A program made the position numbers and the translations under genes. A stretch of 64,000 bases of DNA from assembly GCF_004375085.3 (NCBI RefSeq), contig NZ_SNAQ03000007.1:1-64000 (forward strand). Direction: 5' to 3'. A model generated the notes under the pieces. That model was not told the DNA's origin, ran no database searches, and saw only the letters and a list, made by a program, of their open reading frames with translations. Each line of letters opens with the position of its first letter. Position 1 is the stretch's first letter. The DNA comes from Lewinella sp. W8. Its GTDB lineage: Bacteria; Bacteroidota; Bacteroidia; Chitinophagales; Saprospiraceae. Shown piece after piece: positions 18,250 through 27,624 of this stretch.

Positions 18250-18984
18250 TAGGTCGTCGGCCGAAACGCGAGGAACGAGCTGGTTCGTCCGCCGACCGGC
18301 GTATGTAAATAGGGTTAGTAAACTTACAAAATCTACCCCCCCCCTCGGCCGACGAGTCAGTTCCTGCGTCACGCCACGTTGGACGAGTTTGCTGGTGGTT
18401 TAGGTCTTCGGCCGAAACGCGAGGGACGAGGGGGGGAGTCCGCCGACCGGAGTCGTATAAATAGGGTTAGTAAACTTACAAAATCTACCCCCACTCGGCC
18501 GACGAGTCGGTTCCTGCGTCACGCCCCGTTGGACGAGTTTGCTGGTGGTTTAGGTCGTCGGCCGAAACGCGAGGAACGAGGGGGTTCGTCCGCCGACCGG
18601 AGCTTAAATGGGGTAAAAAACTTACAAAATCTACCCCCGCTCGGCCGACGAGTCGGTTCCTGCGTCACGCCCCGTTGGACGAGTTTGCTGGTGGTTTAGG
18701 TCGTCGGCCGAAACTCGAGGCAGGAGTTGGATCGTCCGCCGACCGGCGTATGTAAATAGGGCAAGTAAACTTACAAAATCTACCCCCCTCGGCCGACGAG
18801 TCGGTTCCTGCGTTACGCCTCGTTGGACGAGTTTGCTGGTGGTTTAGGTCGTCGGCCGAAACGCGAGGAACGAGGGGGTTCGTCCGCCGACCGGAGCTTA
18901 AATGGGGTAAAAAACTTACAAAATCTACCCCCGCTCGGCCGACGAGTCAGTCCACGGCTTCGCCGGGACGCCTCGGCGGACGAG
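18250..18984. repeat. REP/BIME-like palindromic repeats, cluster 2 (5 units)
   Basis: Units start at about 18251, 18402, 18552, 18698 and 18846, a period of 146-151 bp. Each has the same left element, a spacer with AAATAGGGTTAGTAAACTT or AAATGGGGTAAAAAACTT, ending AAAATCTACCCC, and the inverted right element. Spacers are conserved, not unique, so this is not CRISPR. The last unit runs up to the stop codon of the Kelch gene. Confidence 0.85.
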
Positions 18985-19998
18985 CTACTCCCAATCCCGC
19001 ACGATCACGTCCGCCAGCTCGGGGGAGCCGCCCCGGTTGCCACAGCCGCTGGACATAATGAGCTGATCCCCGTAATAGATCACGCCGGTGCCGTGACGGC
19101 CCCGACTGAGGGAATCGAGCATGGTCCAGGTGCCGCTGGCCGGGTCGAGGGCCTCCACGTTACTGTGGGCGACTTCGTGGGCGGTAGATTCACCGCCGAT
19201 GACCAGGATTTCGTCGTTGACCGCGATGGCCGCATTACCCGCCCGGTGGGTGGGGAGGGTGTCGGTCAGGGTGGTCCAGGTGTTGGTGGCTAGGTCGTAG
19301 ACGTCCACTTCGCCGATGGTGTTGGCGAAGGGATTGGTGGCGGCTTTGGTGGTCCGGCCGGCCAGCGCGTAAATTTTTCCGTCATGGGCGACCGCCTGAA
19401 AGTGATCCCGGGGGCGGGGAGCGTCGGCAAGGACTTCCCAGGTGTCGGTCGTGGGGTCGTAGACGTCCAGCCAGGGAACGTGGCCGCTGCGGTGGCCATC
19501 CTGAATGCCGCACACGAGGTAAATTTTTCCGTCGACGAGTACGGCCCCCGCGCCGCCGCGGCGGCGCCCCTCGGGGATGGTTGCCCCGGTCCGCCAGCTG
19601 TTGCTGGCCGGACTGTAAATGTAAATCTCCGGCAGGGGTGTTTCGCCGGGATATCCGCCGGTCATGGCGCCGAGGAGGTAAATTTCTTCGTTGTAAACCA
19701 CCGGCTGAAAGTGATGAATTTCTACCGGACTGGTATCCCCGGACGTCCAGGTGTTTTCCTTCAGGTCGTAGATGTTTACGGGTTTAATGCCCCTTCCGCC
19801 CAGAAGGTAGGCCCGGTCGTTGACGGCGACGAAGGCCGCCTCGTGCCGCGCCGTGGGCGCGGAGCCGTCGGCACTGGCCCGCTCTGCCCAGGTGGGGGTA
19901 GCAGGTGAGGAATCGTCGTTCTCCACCGGATCGTTAGGGGTGGAATCATTACAGGCGACGAGGGCGAGCAAGCCAAGGAGCAGCAAAAAGCGGTACAT
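18985..19998 (-). CDS. Kelch-repeat lipoprotein
   Basis: The 337-residue protein has a lipoprotein signal peptide, MYRFLLLLGLLALVAC, with the lipidated Cys at 16 and an acidic linker after it. The rest is a Kelch beta-propeller, with repeats such as NDRAYLLGGRGI, NEEIYLLGAMTGG, DGKIYLVCGIQDG, DGKIYALAGRT and NDEILVIGGES, each followed by a VYDP/DLATNTWT-type strand. It probably sits on the outer membrane facing the outside or the periplasm. Kelch propellers bind proteins or glycans, or act as mutarotase-like enzymes; nothing here fixes the role. Its stop codon abuts the REP cluster. Confidence 0.85.
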   Translation of the reverse strand: MYRFLLLLGLLALVACNDSTPNDPVENDDSSPATPTWAERASADGSAPTARHEAAFVAVNDRAYLLGGRGIKPVNIYDLKENTWTSGDTSPVEIHHFQPVVYNEEIYLLGAMTGGYPGETPLPEIYIYSPASNSWRTGATIPEGRRRGGAGAVLVDGKIYLVCGIQDGHRSGHVPWLDVYDPTTDTWEVLADAPRPRDHFQAVAHDGKIYALAGRTTKAATNPFANTIGEVDVYDLATNTWTTLTDTLPTHRAGNAAIAVNDEILVIGGESTAHEVAHSNVEALDPASGTWTMLDSLSRGRHGTGVIYYGDQLIMSSGCGNRGGSPELADVIVRDWE

Positions 19999-20150
19999 GA
20001 GGTGGTAATTTGAAACTAAGGTAATGCAAGGTTAGGTACCTGGCACAAACATTACCAATGTCCATCGGTCAACCCCTGACCATCGGTTAAGGCAGTGCCA
20101 GCATTAGACCCTACGGGCAAGTAGTCGGGAAAGCGCTTTGAGTGGGACCG

Positions 20151-20185
20151 AAAAAAATCGGGCCGGACCCAATCGGTCCGACCCA
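20151..20185 (-). terminator. Rho-independent terminator of the 20226-23267 gene
   Basis: On the minus strand the stem GGGTCGGACCG / GGTCCGGCCCG is followed by a run of seven T (plus-strand A at 20151-20157), about 45 bp after the stop codon. Confidence 0.75.
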
Positions 20186-20225
20186 ATTACTAGAAAGAAG
20201 ACAAATCTTGGACCGCAACCTTTGC

Positions 20226-23200
20226 TTACCGCGTTTTGCTGAGCGGATTCAGGCTGAAGCGGCCGGACTGGTAGCGGGCCCGCACCCAGTACTGGCCAGC
20301 GGGCAGGTGACGGAGGTCGAACTGCGTGTGTTCGCCGGTGATCGACTGTTGGAGCAGCAACTGGCCGGTGGTATTGAAAACCTCCAGACTGCGCAGGCTT
20401 TCCCCCGTGGGAGCTTCCAGCGTTACGGTAAGATCACCAACGGGGTTAGGGTAGACCCTGGCTGGTATTTTTGTGGGTGAAGCGTCCGTGGGTACCAAGT
20501 CCAGGGCAATTTGGTAGAGCTCGTAAAAACCACCGTTTTCCTCGCGGGCCACGAAGTAAAAGGCATCTTCCGTAGCCCTGAAATCGTAGGGAAATCCGTT
20601 ACCGTCGGAGTTGACGTCGATGATCAGCTCTGGGGTCATGTCGTTCAGCCACATGCGGTAGAGTTCGTAGCCACTCGGACCATTGGCCTGGAAATAGAGC
20701 ACATCATTGACCCGGTAAAATTCGGAGGGGTTACTGGAAACAGGTCCCGGATTAATGTCTGCCACCATTTGGGTGCCTTCGGGGGTGCCGTCCGTTACCC
20801 ATAATTCGTTGCCATTGGTACCGTCGTTGGCGGGGAAGAAAAGCTTGTCTTTTGCTAAAAAGGCATTTAAATTTCGGGGGCCATTTCCCACTCCGGGATT
20901 GATGTCCTTCAGGAGTGGAGTAGTGTTGTTTTCCGTAGCCGCGACGTGCCATTCAAAACCATGCTCCTCGCTTTCGGCTTGAAAAACCAATCGGTCATTT
21001 ACTACGTAATGGGTAGAGGTCAAAAAAGGGAAGGTTACCCCCTCATCAGCGGGAAGGATTTCTTTGGAGTCCGTATTGTCGAATGGAATATGAACGATCT
21101 CGTTACTAGAACGGCCTTCATACCGGTCCTTGAAAAATAGGCCCGTGCTCGTAACACCGATAGTAGATAATACCCCGTCATCCGAAGTAAATTGAGTGAG
21201 GAAATTTCCCGCCCGATCGGTAACGTAGTAGGTGGCGCTCTGTCGATCAAGTGCCTCTGCTCGGAAAACGGCGTATTCGTCATCGGAATAATTGATGACA
21301 AGCTGTTTGTGCTCTCCAATAAAGGGGAACCTGGACAAACGGACACGGTCACCTTCCACATAGCCTTTGACGCCGTAAGTCATAGAGTCTCTGTCTATGA
21401 CGGTCCGTAAACTAGCCAGGAAGGCATTGGAGGGGGTGCTGGGAAAGAGGTTGGTCAGGTAGTAGTCCGTATCGTTAGGTAATGGGATGTCGGTGTCTAA
21501 CTCGGGTGTAAATAACTGCCCGCCGGACTGCAGTAGCAAGATGCGCTGCTCCTGGTTGCCACTGGGGGAACTTAAAAAGAGGAATCGATCGTCGTATTCG
21601 CCGAGGATGGAGAAGAATCCCTGGAAGTTTGGCCCACCGGTGTAATAAGGAGATGTTTCCCGGGTGGTCGGGTCATAAAGGAAGGTAGAATCCGTAAACA
21701 TGATCAGTCTCTGATCGTCCGGGGTTGCCCTACTCAGATACGGACGGGTAGAAATTCGGTCCTCGCCCGTTTGTAACAGAAGCTGAGGAGTTTCTTCCGA
21801 TGGTGACCAGCGGTATGCCCCGACCCCCTGGAGGGCGGTCGGGGAGTCGTTGTAGAAAAAGACGTCGTCAGCGATGAAGCTGAGGGGACGATCATTGTAT
21901 ACGTTACCCCTAAGGTTAAAGCCCACTCCAGATACGGTCGTACGGGTAAACTCCTCCCTGGAAAGGCGAATAATCCGGCCGTCACTGGGACTACTGACGT
22001 AGTAGAAGTCATCGGTTAATTGCAGGAATACGGCCTGGTTTGGCCCCTCCTGTTCGAGGGGACCGAAGTTGGTAATTTCGAAACCAAAACCGGCATTCTT
22101 GTTGTACCGCAGGAGAAAGACGGTAGCATCTCCCCCTGAGGTGAGGTAAAACAAATCGTTTCCATTGATGACGTAGTCCAGATTAATGATGCTTCTTTGA
22201 ACCCCATTGGGAATCCCACTTACCGGTTGGATCAGTGTTGTTGTTGTTGTTGTTTCTTCGAGACGGAACAACTGGGGGCCACGGAAACCCAAAAAAAATT
22301 TGTCATAGCTACTGGCCAAAAAGAGGAGCTCATCGTTGAGGACCAGGAAATCTATACTGGTAAAAGGTTGATCACCAGGTTCTCCATTGATGAGTGACGA
22401 GGGTACCGCGAATTCCACAATATCTAACGTGGATTCATTTACCCGCACGAAGGTTGATCCGGTGAGTCCGGGATTCTTCGTCCCGTGTAAATAGTAGTAC
22501 CCATTGTAAAAGATCTCGGATGTATGAAACGGATTTTGCCCGTTCCCCAGGCCAAGCCGTAGGGGGCTGCTATCCTGCCGGAGGACTTGAAGCTCATCCG
22601 TTGTGGGGGAGTAGAGCCAGTACCTGTTTTCATTATAGTTTAGAGATAACAATAGGGATTCTTCCCCCGGAATAATCTTTGCTGCTAGCGCCGAATATTC
22701 CGCTGGGATATCAGCGATTTTTAGGGTGTTCTCCGGTGTTCCGTCGGTTCTCCAGAGTTGACAATTTGGTATGATCGTGGTTTGTGATTGATTTATCGTA
22801 GGAGCGCCTCCAACCAGAAAATAGATTTGCCCCTCAAATGCAACGAACTTAGAGAAGTCATTAGAGTGCAGTTCCATCAGGAGCGTGAGCTCGTCATTTT
22901 CTAAGCGATAGATAGCGCTGCCCCGGGCGCGGTCGGAAGCGTAGACGAAATCCATTTCCCCAACGCGAAAAACATTGGGGTCCAGTACATTTTCTCTATT
23001 CCCGTAAAGCCCGGTCATATTGGGGTCTAACAGGGGGTGAACAGCTCCGGTCCTAGGGTTTATTTTGCTGATTAAGCCCGTATTATTGTCTCCGTTGAGG
23101 GACCCGAAGATGCCGTAAAGGGAATCGCCCAAAACATCCAAATCCAGCAGGATATCGTCCGCCTCCGTACCGTACCGGAAGTCAGAAACCCGGTCGGCGG

Positions 23201-23267
23201 TTTCTTGGGCGAAAAAAGTAGAGGGAAGCGCAACGAATAGAATAAGAGTGAGTAATGCTAGTCTCAT
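20226..23267 (-). CDS. Large secreted protein with ELWVTDGT repeats and T9SS sorting domain
   Basis: The 1013-residue protein has a signal peptide (MRLALLTLILFVALPSTFFA). The middle is a beta-propeller-like array with motifs such as CQLWRTDGTPENTLKIADI and NELWVTDGTPEGTQMVADI, the ELWxTDGTxxGTxxVxDIxPG repeat of large Bacteroidota surface proteins. The last 75 residues are a type A T9SS sorting domain (VYPNPVGDLTV, then LEVFNTTGQLLLQQ, DLRHLPAGQYWVRA). It should be exported by Sec, moved across the outer membrane by type IX secretion and anchored or released. Ligand and function are unknown. A terminator follows directly, so it is monocistronic. Confidence 0.85.
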   Translation of the reverse strand: MRLALLTLILFVALPSTFFAQETADRVSDFRYGTEADDILLDLDVLGDSLYGIFGSLNGDNNTGLISKINPRTGAVHPLLDPNMTGLYGNRENVLDPNVFRVGEMDFVYASDRARGSAIYRLENDELTLLMELHSNDFSKFVAFEGQIYFLVGGAPTINQSQTTIIPNCQLWRTDGTPENTLKIADIPAEYSALAAKIIPGEESLLLSLNYNENRYWLYSPTTDELQVLRQDSSPLRLGLGNGQNPFHTSEIFYNGYYYLHGTKNPGLTGSTFVRVNESTLDIVEFAVPSSLINGEPGDQPFTSIDFLVLNDELLFLASSYDKFFLGFRGPQLFRLEETTTTTTLIQPVSGIPNGVQRSIINLDYVINGNDLFYLTSGGDATVFLLRYNKNAGFGFEITNFGPLEQEGPNQAVFLQLTDDFYYVSSPSDGRIIRLSREEFTRTTVSGVGFNLRGNVYNDRPLSFIADDVFFYNDSPTALQGVGAYRWSPSEETPQLLLQTGEDRISTRPYLSRATPDDQRLIMFTDSTFLYDPTTRETSPYYTGGPNFQGFFSILGEYDDRFLFLSSPSGNQEQRILLLQSGGQLFTPELDTDIPLPNDTDYYLTNLFPSTPSNAFLASLRTVIDRDSMTYGVKGYVEGDRVRLSRFPFIGEHKQLVINYSDDEYAVFRAEALDRQSATYYVTDRAGNFLTQFTSDDGVLSTIGVTSTGLFFKDRYEGRSSNEIVHIPFDNTDSKEILPADEGVTFPFLTSTHYVVNDRLVFQAESEEHGFEWHVAATENNTTPLLKDINPGVGNGPRNLNAFLAKDKLFFPANDGTNGNELWVTDGTPEGTQMVADINPGPVSSNPSEFYRVNDVLYFQANGPSGYELYRMWLNDMTPELIIDVNSDGNGFPYDFRATEDAFYFVAREENGGFYELYQIALDLVPTDASPTKIPARVYPNPVGDLTVTLEAPTGESLRSLEVFNTTGQLLLQQSITGEHTQFDLRHLPAGQYWVRARYQSGRFSLNPLSKTR

Positions 23268-23567
23268 AGAATAGGGTGTTTAATGATGGCGGATGACTGG
23301 TGAAAAACAGCATCCGTTGTAAAGTGTGCGTCAGGGCCTTAACGATGAATGGGGGGCATCCGCTCGTCGTTTCCCCGACATTGGTTTGCTTCCATTGGGT
23401 GAGGGAAACTGAAGGTCGGCAGACGGACAATTGGGCCAGCACCGCGTCACGGCCAACGTTGCCTCCTTCCCTTCCGGTAACCGTAACGGAACCCCTCCGA
23501 CCGTCGTACTCCGACAAATCCAACCGGTGAATATTTCTCGTAAGTAAAAAAAATGCACCTTTGTATT

Positions 23568-24236
23568 ATGCCCCAGGCTACGACCGCCATACTCCTGTTC
23601 AGCCGCTCCGCCCACGAAGAAGCGCTCGCGAAGAGCTTCGGTGCCGGCCCCGCCGGCGATCGACGGGTAGCGGAAGCCCTGATCCGGCGGACGGAATCTA
23701 CGCTGCAGCGCAGCGGCCTGCCCGTCTTGCGCAGCGACGAGCACAGCCAGCGGGGACTTACTTTCGGCGAACGCCTCGGTAACGCCATCACGGATGCCTT
23801 CGCCACGGGGATTGACCACCTCATCGTGGTGGGTAATGATTGCCCCGATCTGACCGCCCGGCACCTGCGCGCCGCCGCCCGCATGCTGGAAAACGGGCGA
23901 AACATCCTCGGCCCCGACCACCGCGGTGGCGCCTGGCTCCTGGGCCTGCAACGCCATAATTTTGACCGCGACCGCTTCGTTCGCCTGAGCTGGGAAAGTG
24001 ACCACCTGCTGGAAGAACTGCGGGCACTCTATCCCGCCGCCGAAAGCCTGCACCGCCTGGCCGACCTGAACCAGATCAAAGATTTACGCCGTCACTGGTG
24101 GCGCCTCCGGGCCTACTTCGCCCACCTGGCGGTACTGCTGTTACCGCCCCGACAAGCCCGCAGCGCCGGACTTCAACCGGTGAGCATTTTAGGACAATTC
24201 TCGTCCCCCCTGCGCGGTCCGCCCGAGCTGGCCTAG
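23568..24236 (+). CDS. DUF2064 / TIGR04282-like glycosyltransferase-fold protein
   Basis: DUF2064 proteins have a GT-A nucleotide-diphospho-sugar transferase fold related to CofC. Some are annotated as arsenosugar biosynthesis glycosyltransferases because they travel with radical-SAM/ArsS genes. Family segments seen here are AILLFSRS at the start, HLIVVGNDCPDLTARHL (Asp-rich metal region) and GPDHRGGAWLLGLQ. An upstream in-frame ATG at 23553 adds five residues; the ATG at 23568 matches the family start better. The ArsS gene lies 8 kb away on the same strand. A shared pathway is an inference. The C-terminal 45 residues are Arg/Pro-rich and less conserved. Confidence 0.7.
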   Translation: MPQATTAILLFSRSAHEEALAKSFGAGPAGDRRVAEALIRRTESTLQRSGLPVLRSDEHSQRGLTFGERLGNAITDAFATGIDHLIVVGNDCPDLTARHLRAAARMLENGRNILGPDHRGGAWLLGLQRHNFDRDRFVRLSWESDHLLEELRALYPAAESLHRLADLNQIKDLRRHWWRLRAYFAHLAVLLLPPRQARSAGLQPVSILGQFSSPLRGPPELA

Positions 24237-24303
24237 ACCGCTTTTCCTAGCCGCAACCGACCGCGGCCACTACGCTCATTATTCCATTTTTCAAGAACTT
24301 TTT

Positions 24304-27300
24304 ATGCTACGCAATCGCGTGTGGGTCATGCTCATTGGCCTACTGTTTACCGCCGCTTTGTCGGCGCAATCCATCACCCTTACCGGTACCGTCGTGGACG
24401 CGGAAACGGAGGAGCCGCTGGTGGGGGCCTCGGTTACCATTCAGGGAGTCATTACCGGCACCGTCACGGACCTTGACGGTAAGTTCACCTATCAGGTTCC
24501 CGAGAGTGCCGATATACTCTACGTTAGTTACGTAGGCTACGAAACTTTGAAGTATGCTTTGGGCGAGGACGCAGGTGCCATGCCTTTGCGAATTGCCCTG
24601 CAGTCGGGTACCAACCTTTCCGAAGTCGTCGTCACTGCCCTGGGTCTGGAGCGCGACAACCGGGAGTTGGGCTACGCCGTCCAGCAGATTGACAACGCGG
24701 AACTCACCGACGTACAGGCCGTCAACTTCCTCGACAACCTCGCCGGCCAGGTGGCCGGCCTGCGGGTGACGGCCGGTGCGACGGGCGTGGGCTCCACCAG
24801 TCAGATAGTGATTCGCGGGCAGACGAGTTTCACCAATAACAATCCGCTCTTCGTCGTCGACGGGGTGCCGATCAACAACAATACGATCATCAACCTGACC
24901 AACGAAGCCGCCGCCGGCTTCCAGGAGATTGACTTCGGTAACGGCGCCATGGAGGTCAACCCCGCCGACATCGAATCCGTCAGCGTCCTCAAGGGCGCCT
25001 CGGCCGCCGCCCTCTACGGCACGCGGGCCGCCAACGGCGTCATCCAGATCACTACCAAGAGCGGTGGACGGAAACCCGGCCTGGGCATCAGCGTCAACTC
25101 CAGCTTCACCGTCGATAATCCCTTTCAGCTGCCCCGCTACCAAAATACCTTCGGCCAGGGGCAGGGCGGTGAGTTTGAGTTCGTCGACGGACTGGGCGCC
25201 GGTATCTCCGACAACATCACCTACAGCTACGGTCCCCGCCTGGACGCGGGCATCAACATCCCGCAGTTCGACAGTCCGGTGACCCTGCCCGACGGCCGCG
25301 TGGTGCGCGGCGGTGACGTGGCCGTACACGGCGGATTGCCCATTCCCGCCACGCCCTTCGTCAGTCGGCCGGACAACGTCCGGGACTTCTACGAAACCGG
25401 CACCACGGCGATCAACAACGTCGCCATCAGCGGCGGTGGGGAGCAGGGAGACTTCCGCCTCTCCCTCACCGATTTGCGCAGCAACAGCTACATCCCGGGC
25501 GTCAATCTGGACCGCAAGACGGCCAACGCCCGCCTGGGCTTCCGTCCCACGGAGCGGCTGACCGTCCGGGCCGGACTGACCTACGTCAACAGTCAGTCGG
25601 ACAACCGCCCGGCCGGCGGCTACGGCTCCGAGAACATCAACTACGACCTGACTGCCTGGCTGGGCCGCCAAACCGACCTGAACGTCCTGCGGGATTACTG
25701 GCAACCCGGCTTGGAGGGGACCCAGCAGTTCAGCTACAACTACACCTTCTTCGATAACCCCTACTTCACGCTCCTCGAGAACCGCAACAGCTTCAACCGG
25801 GATCGCCTCTTTGGCTTCTTGTCGGCCAGCTACGAGTTTAGTGAGCAGCTGCGGGTAACGGTCCGCTCGGGGATGGACTACAGCAACGAACAACGGCAGA
25901 TGCGCCGGGCCTTCAGCACGAACCGCTTCAACCAGGGCGGCTACGCCGAAAACGACGTCTTCTACCGCGAGGTGAATACCGACGTGCTGCTGGATTACCG
26001 GCCGCAACTGAGCGGTGACTTCAGCGTCAATATCTTGGCCGGAGCCAACCGCCTCGATCAGCGGGCGCAGAACACCCAGAGCCAGGCGATCACGCTGGCC
26101 CAGCCGGGGATTTTCCGGTTGAGCAACGCCGCCAGTCCGGTCGAAATCTTCGACCAGGTGGCCGAAAAACGCATCAACAGCGTCTACGGATTGCTGAAGC
26201 TGGGCTACCGGGATTTTCTCTTCCTGGACGTGACGGGCCGCAACGACTGGTCCAGCGCCCTGGCCACGCCGGATAACGCGGACAACACCAGCTTCTTTTA
26301 TCCCTCGGTGAGTTTAAGTTTCCTGGCCGACCGGGTGATCAAGCTGCCGCAGGCCATCAGCTTCCTGCAGCTGCGGGCCAGCGTGGCCCAGGTGGGGAAC
26401 GATACCGATCCCTACCGGACGAGCTCCATCTTCGTGGCCCAAACGCCCTTCAACGGGCAGCCCACCTTCTCAGAACAGGCCGTTTTGGCGGCCCCTAATC
26501 TGCTACCCGAACAGACCACGAGCACGGAATTCGGGGTGGACCTGCGGTTGTTTGACGATCGCCTGGGGCTGGACGTGACCTACTTCACCCAGGAAACGGA
26601 AAACCAGATTCTCAGTCTGCCGACCCCCGTGTCTTCCGGCTTCCGCCAACAGATCGTTAACGGTGGCCGGGTGCGGGCCAACGGCCTGGAGGCCGTCCTT
26701 ACGGCCATCCCCGTCAACACCGACAATTTCCGGTGGACGAGCCGCTTCAACTTCAGCACCAACCGGGCTACGGTGGAGGAACTGCCCGCGGGGACGGAGC
26801 GTTTCACCCTCTCCTACAGCCGGGTGTACAACAGTGTAAACCAGACGGTCTTCTTCATCGTCGAGCCGGGCGGCGAGATCGGTGATATCTGGGGTACGGG
26901 CTACCTGCGGAACGAGGACGGACGGTTCATCGTCACCGAGGACGGCAACTTCATCGCCGACAACACCCTGCAGAAGCTGGGCAACGCCAACCCGGATTTT
27001 ATCCTCGGCTTCCAGAACAACTTCCGCTTCGGGAATTTTGACCTGGGGCTGCTGTTTGACTGGCGGCAGGGCGGCCAAATCGTAAGCCGGACGCTGAGTC
27101 TGGCCGGCGTTGCCGGGCAGCTGGAAGAGACGGAATTCCGGCCGGAAGAAGGCATCATCATCGACGGGGTAGTAAACGTGGGCACGACCGAAAACCCCGT
27201 TTTCGAGGAAAATACGACGGCCATCTCCGCCGAGAGCTACTACCGCTCCTTCTACAACCGCAACCACGAGGAAAATAACGTCTATGACGCCAGCTACCTG

Positions 27301-27543
27301 AAACTTCGGGAGGTGTCACTGACTTACCGCCTCGGGCAGGGACAGCTAGAAGACACCTTCCTGCGGGGGCTGGGCAGCCTGAGCGTGAGCCTCATCGGGC
27401 GCAACCTCTACGCCTGGAGCGCCATCCCGCACTTCGATCCGGAGCAGTTTGCCATTCAGGGGCAGAACATCATCTTCGGCGTGGAGGATATGACCTACCC
27501 CAGCGCCCGTTCCTTCGGGCTGAACCTCGGACTTGAATTCTAA
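24304..27543 (+). CDS. SusC/RagA family TonB-dependent outer-membrane transporter
   Basis: The 1079-residue protein has a signal peptide (MLRNRVWVMLIGLLFTAALSA), a carboxypeptidase-like beta-sandwich domain (GTVVDAETEEPLVGASVTI, about 28-110), a plug domain starting SEVVVTALGLERD with NPLFVVDGVPINNN and ALYGTRAANGVIQITTK, and a 22-strand barrel ending in aromatic GLNLGLEF. SusC proteins form the channel of a lidded uptake machine with the SusD lipoprotein encoded 81 bp downstream. No glycoside hydrolase, sensor or anti-sigma factor is next to the pair, so the substrate may be a peptide, glycan or other small polymer. Confidence 0.95.
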   Translation: MLRNRVWVMLIGLLFTAALSAQSITLTGTVVDAETEEPLVGASVTIQGVITGTVTDLDGKFTYQVPESADILYVSYVGYETLKYALGEDAGAMPLRIALQSGTNLSEVVVTALGLERDNRELGYAVQQIDNAELTDVQAVNFLDNLAGQVAGLRVTAGATGVGSTSQIVIRGQTSFTNNNPLFVVDGVPINNNTIINLTNEAAAGFQEIDFGNGAMEVNPADIESVSVLKGASAAALYGTRAANGVIQITTKSGGRKPGLGISVNSSFTVDNPFQLPRYQNTFGQGQGGEFEFVDGLGAGISDNITYSYGPRLDAGINIPQFDSPVTLPDGRVVRGGDVAVHGGLPIPATPFVSRPDNVRDFYETGTTAINNVAISGGGEQGDFRLSLTDLRSNSYIPGVNLDRKTANARLGFRPTERLTVRAGLTYVNSQSDNRPAGGYGSENINYDLTAWLGRQTDLNVLRDYWQPGLEGTQQFSYNYTFFDNPYFTLLENRNSFNRDRLFGFLSASYEFSEQLRVTVRSGMDYSNEQRQMRRAFSTNRFNQGGYAENDVFYREVNTDVLLDYRPQLSGDFSVNILAGANRLDQRAQNTQSQAITLAQPGIFRLSNAASPVEIFDQVAEKRINSVYGLLKLGYRDFLFLDVTGRNDWSSALATPDNADNTSFFYPSVSLSFLADRVIKLPQAISFLQLRASVAQVGNDTDPYRTSSIFVAQTPFNGQPTFSEQAVLAAPNLLPEQTTSTEFGVDLRLFDDRLGLDVTYFTQETENQILSLPTPVSSGFRQQIVNGGRVRANGLEAVLTAIPVNTDNFRWTSRFNFSTNRATVEELPAGTERFTLSYSRVYNSVNQTVFFIVEPGGEIGDIWGTGYLRNEDGRFIVTEDGNFIADNTLQKLGNANPDFILGFQNNFRFGNFDLGLLFDWRQGGQIVSRTLSLAGVAGQLEETEFRPEEGIIIDGVVNVGTTENPVFEENTTAISAESYYRSFYNRNHEENNVYDASYLKLREVSLTYRLGQGQLEDTFLRGLGSLSVSLIGRNLYAWSAIPHFDPEQFAIQGQNIIFGVEDMTYPSARSFGLNLGLEF

Positions 27544-27624
27544 AAATGACGGCACCCCGGCGTCCACCCGGCACCGGCGGTATCGCAAAAAAAATAGGCG
27601 TTCATCACGCCAAAAGAACTTAAC

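Noticed and set aside
18250..18984. Regular 146-151-bp repeats resembling a CRISPR array
   Set aside because: Repeat units are far too long, the spacers are nearly identical to each other, and no cas genes are present; the neighbouring RAYT explains them better.
24340..26007. 555-codon minus-strand frame inside the SusC gene
   Set aside because: A shadow of the clear TonB-dependent transporter; its composition (Val/Gly/Asp runs) matches other antisense shadows and has no domain.
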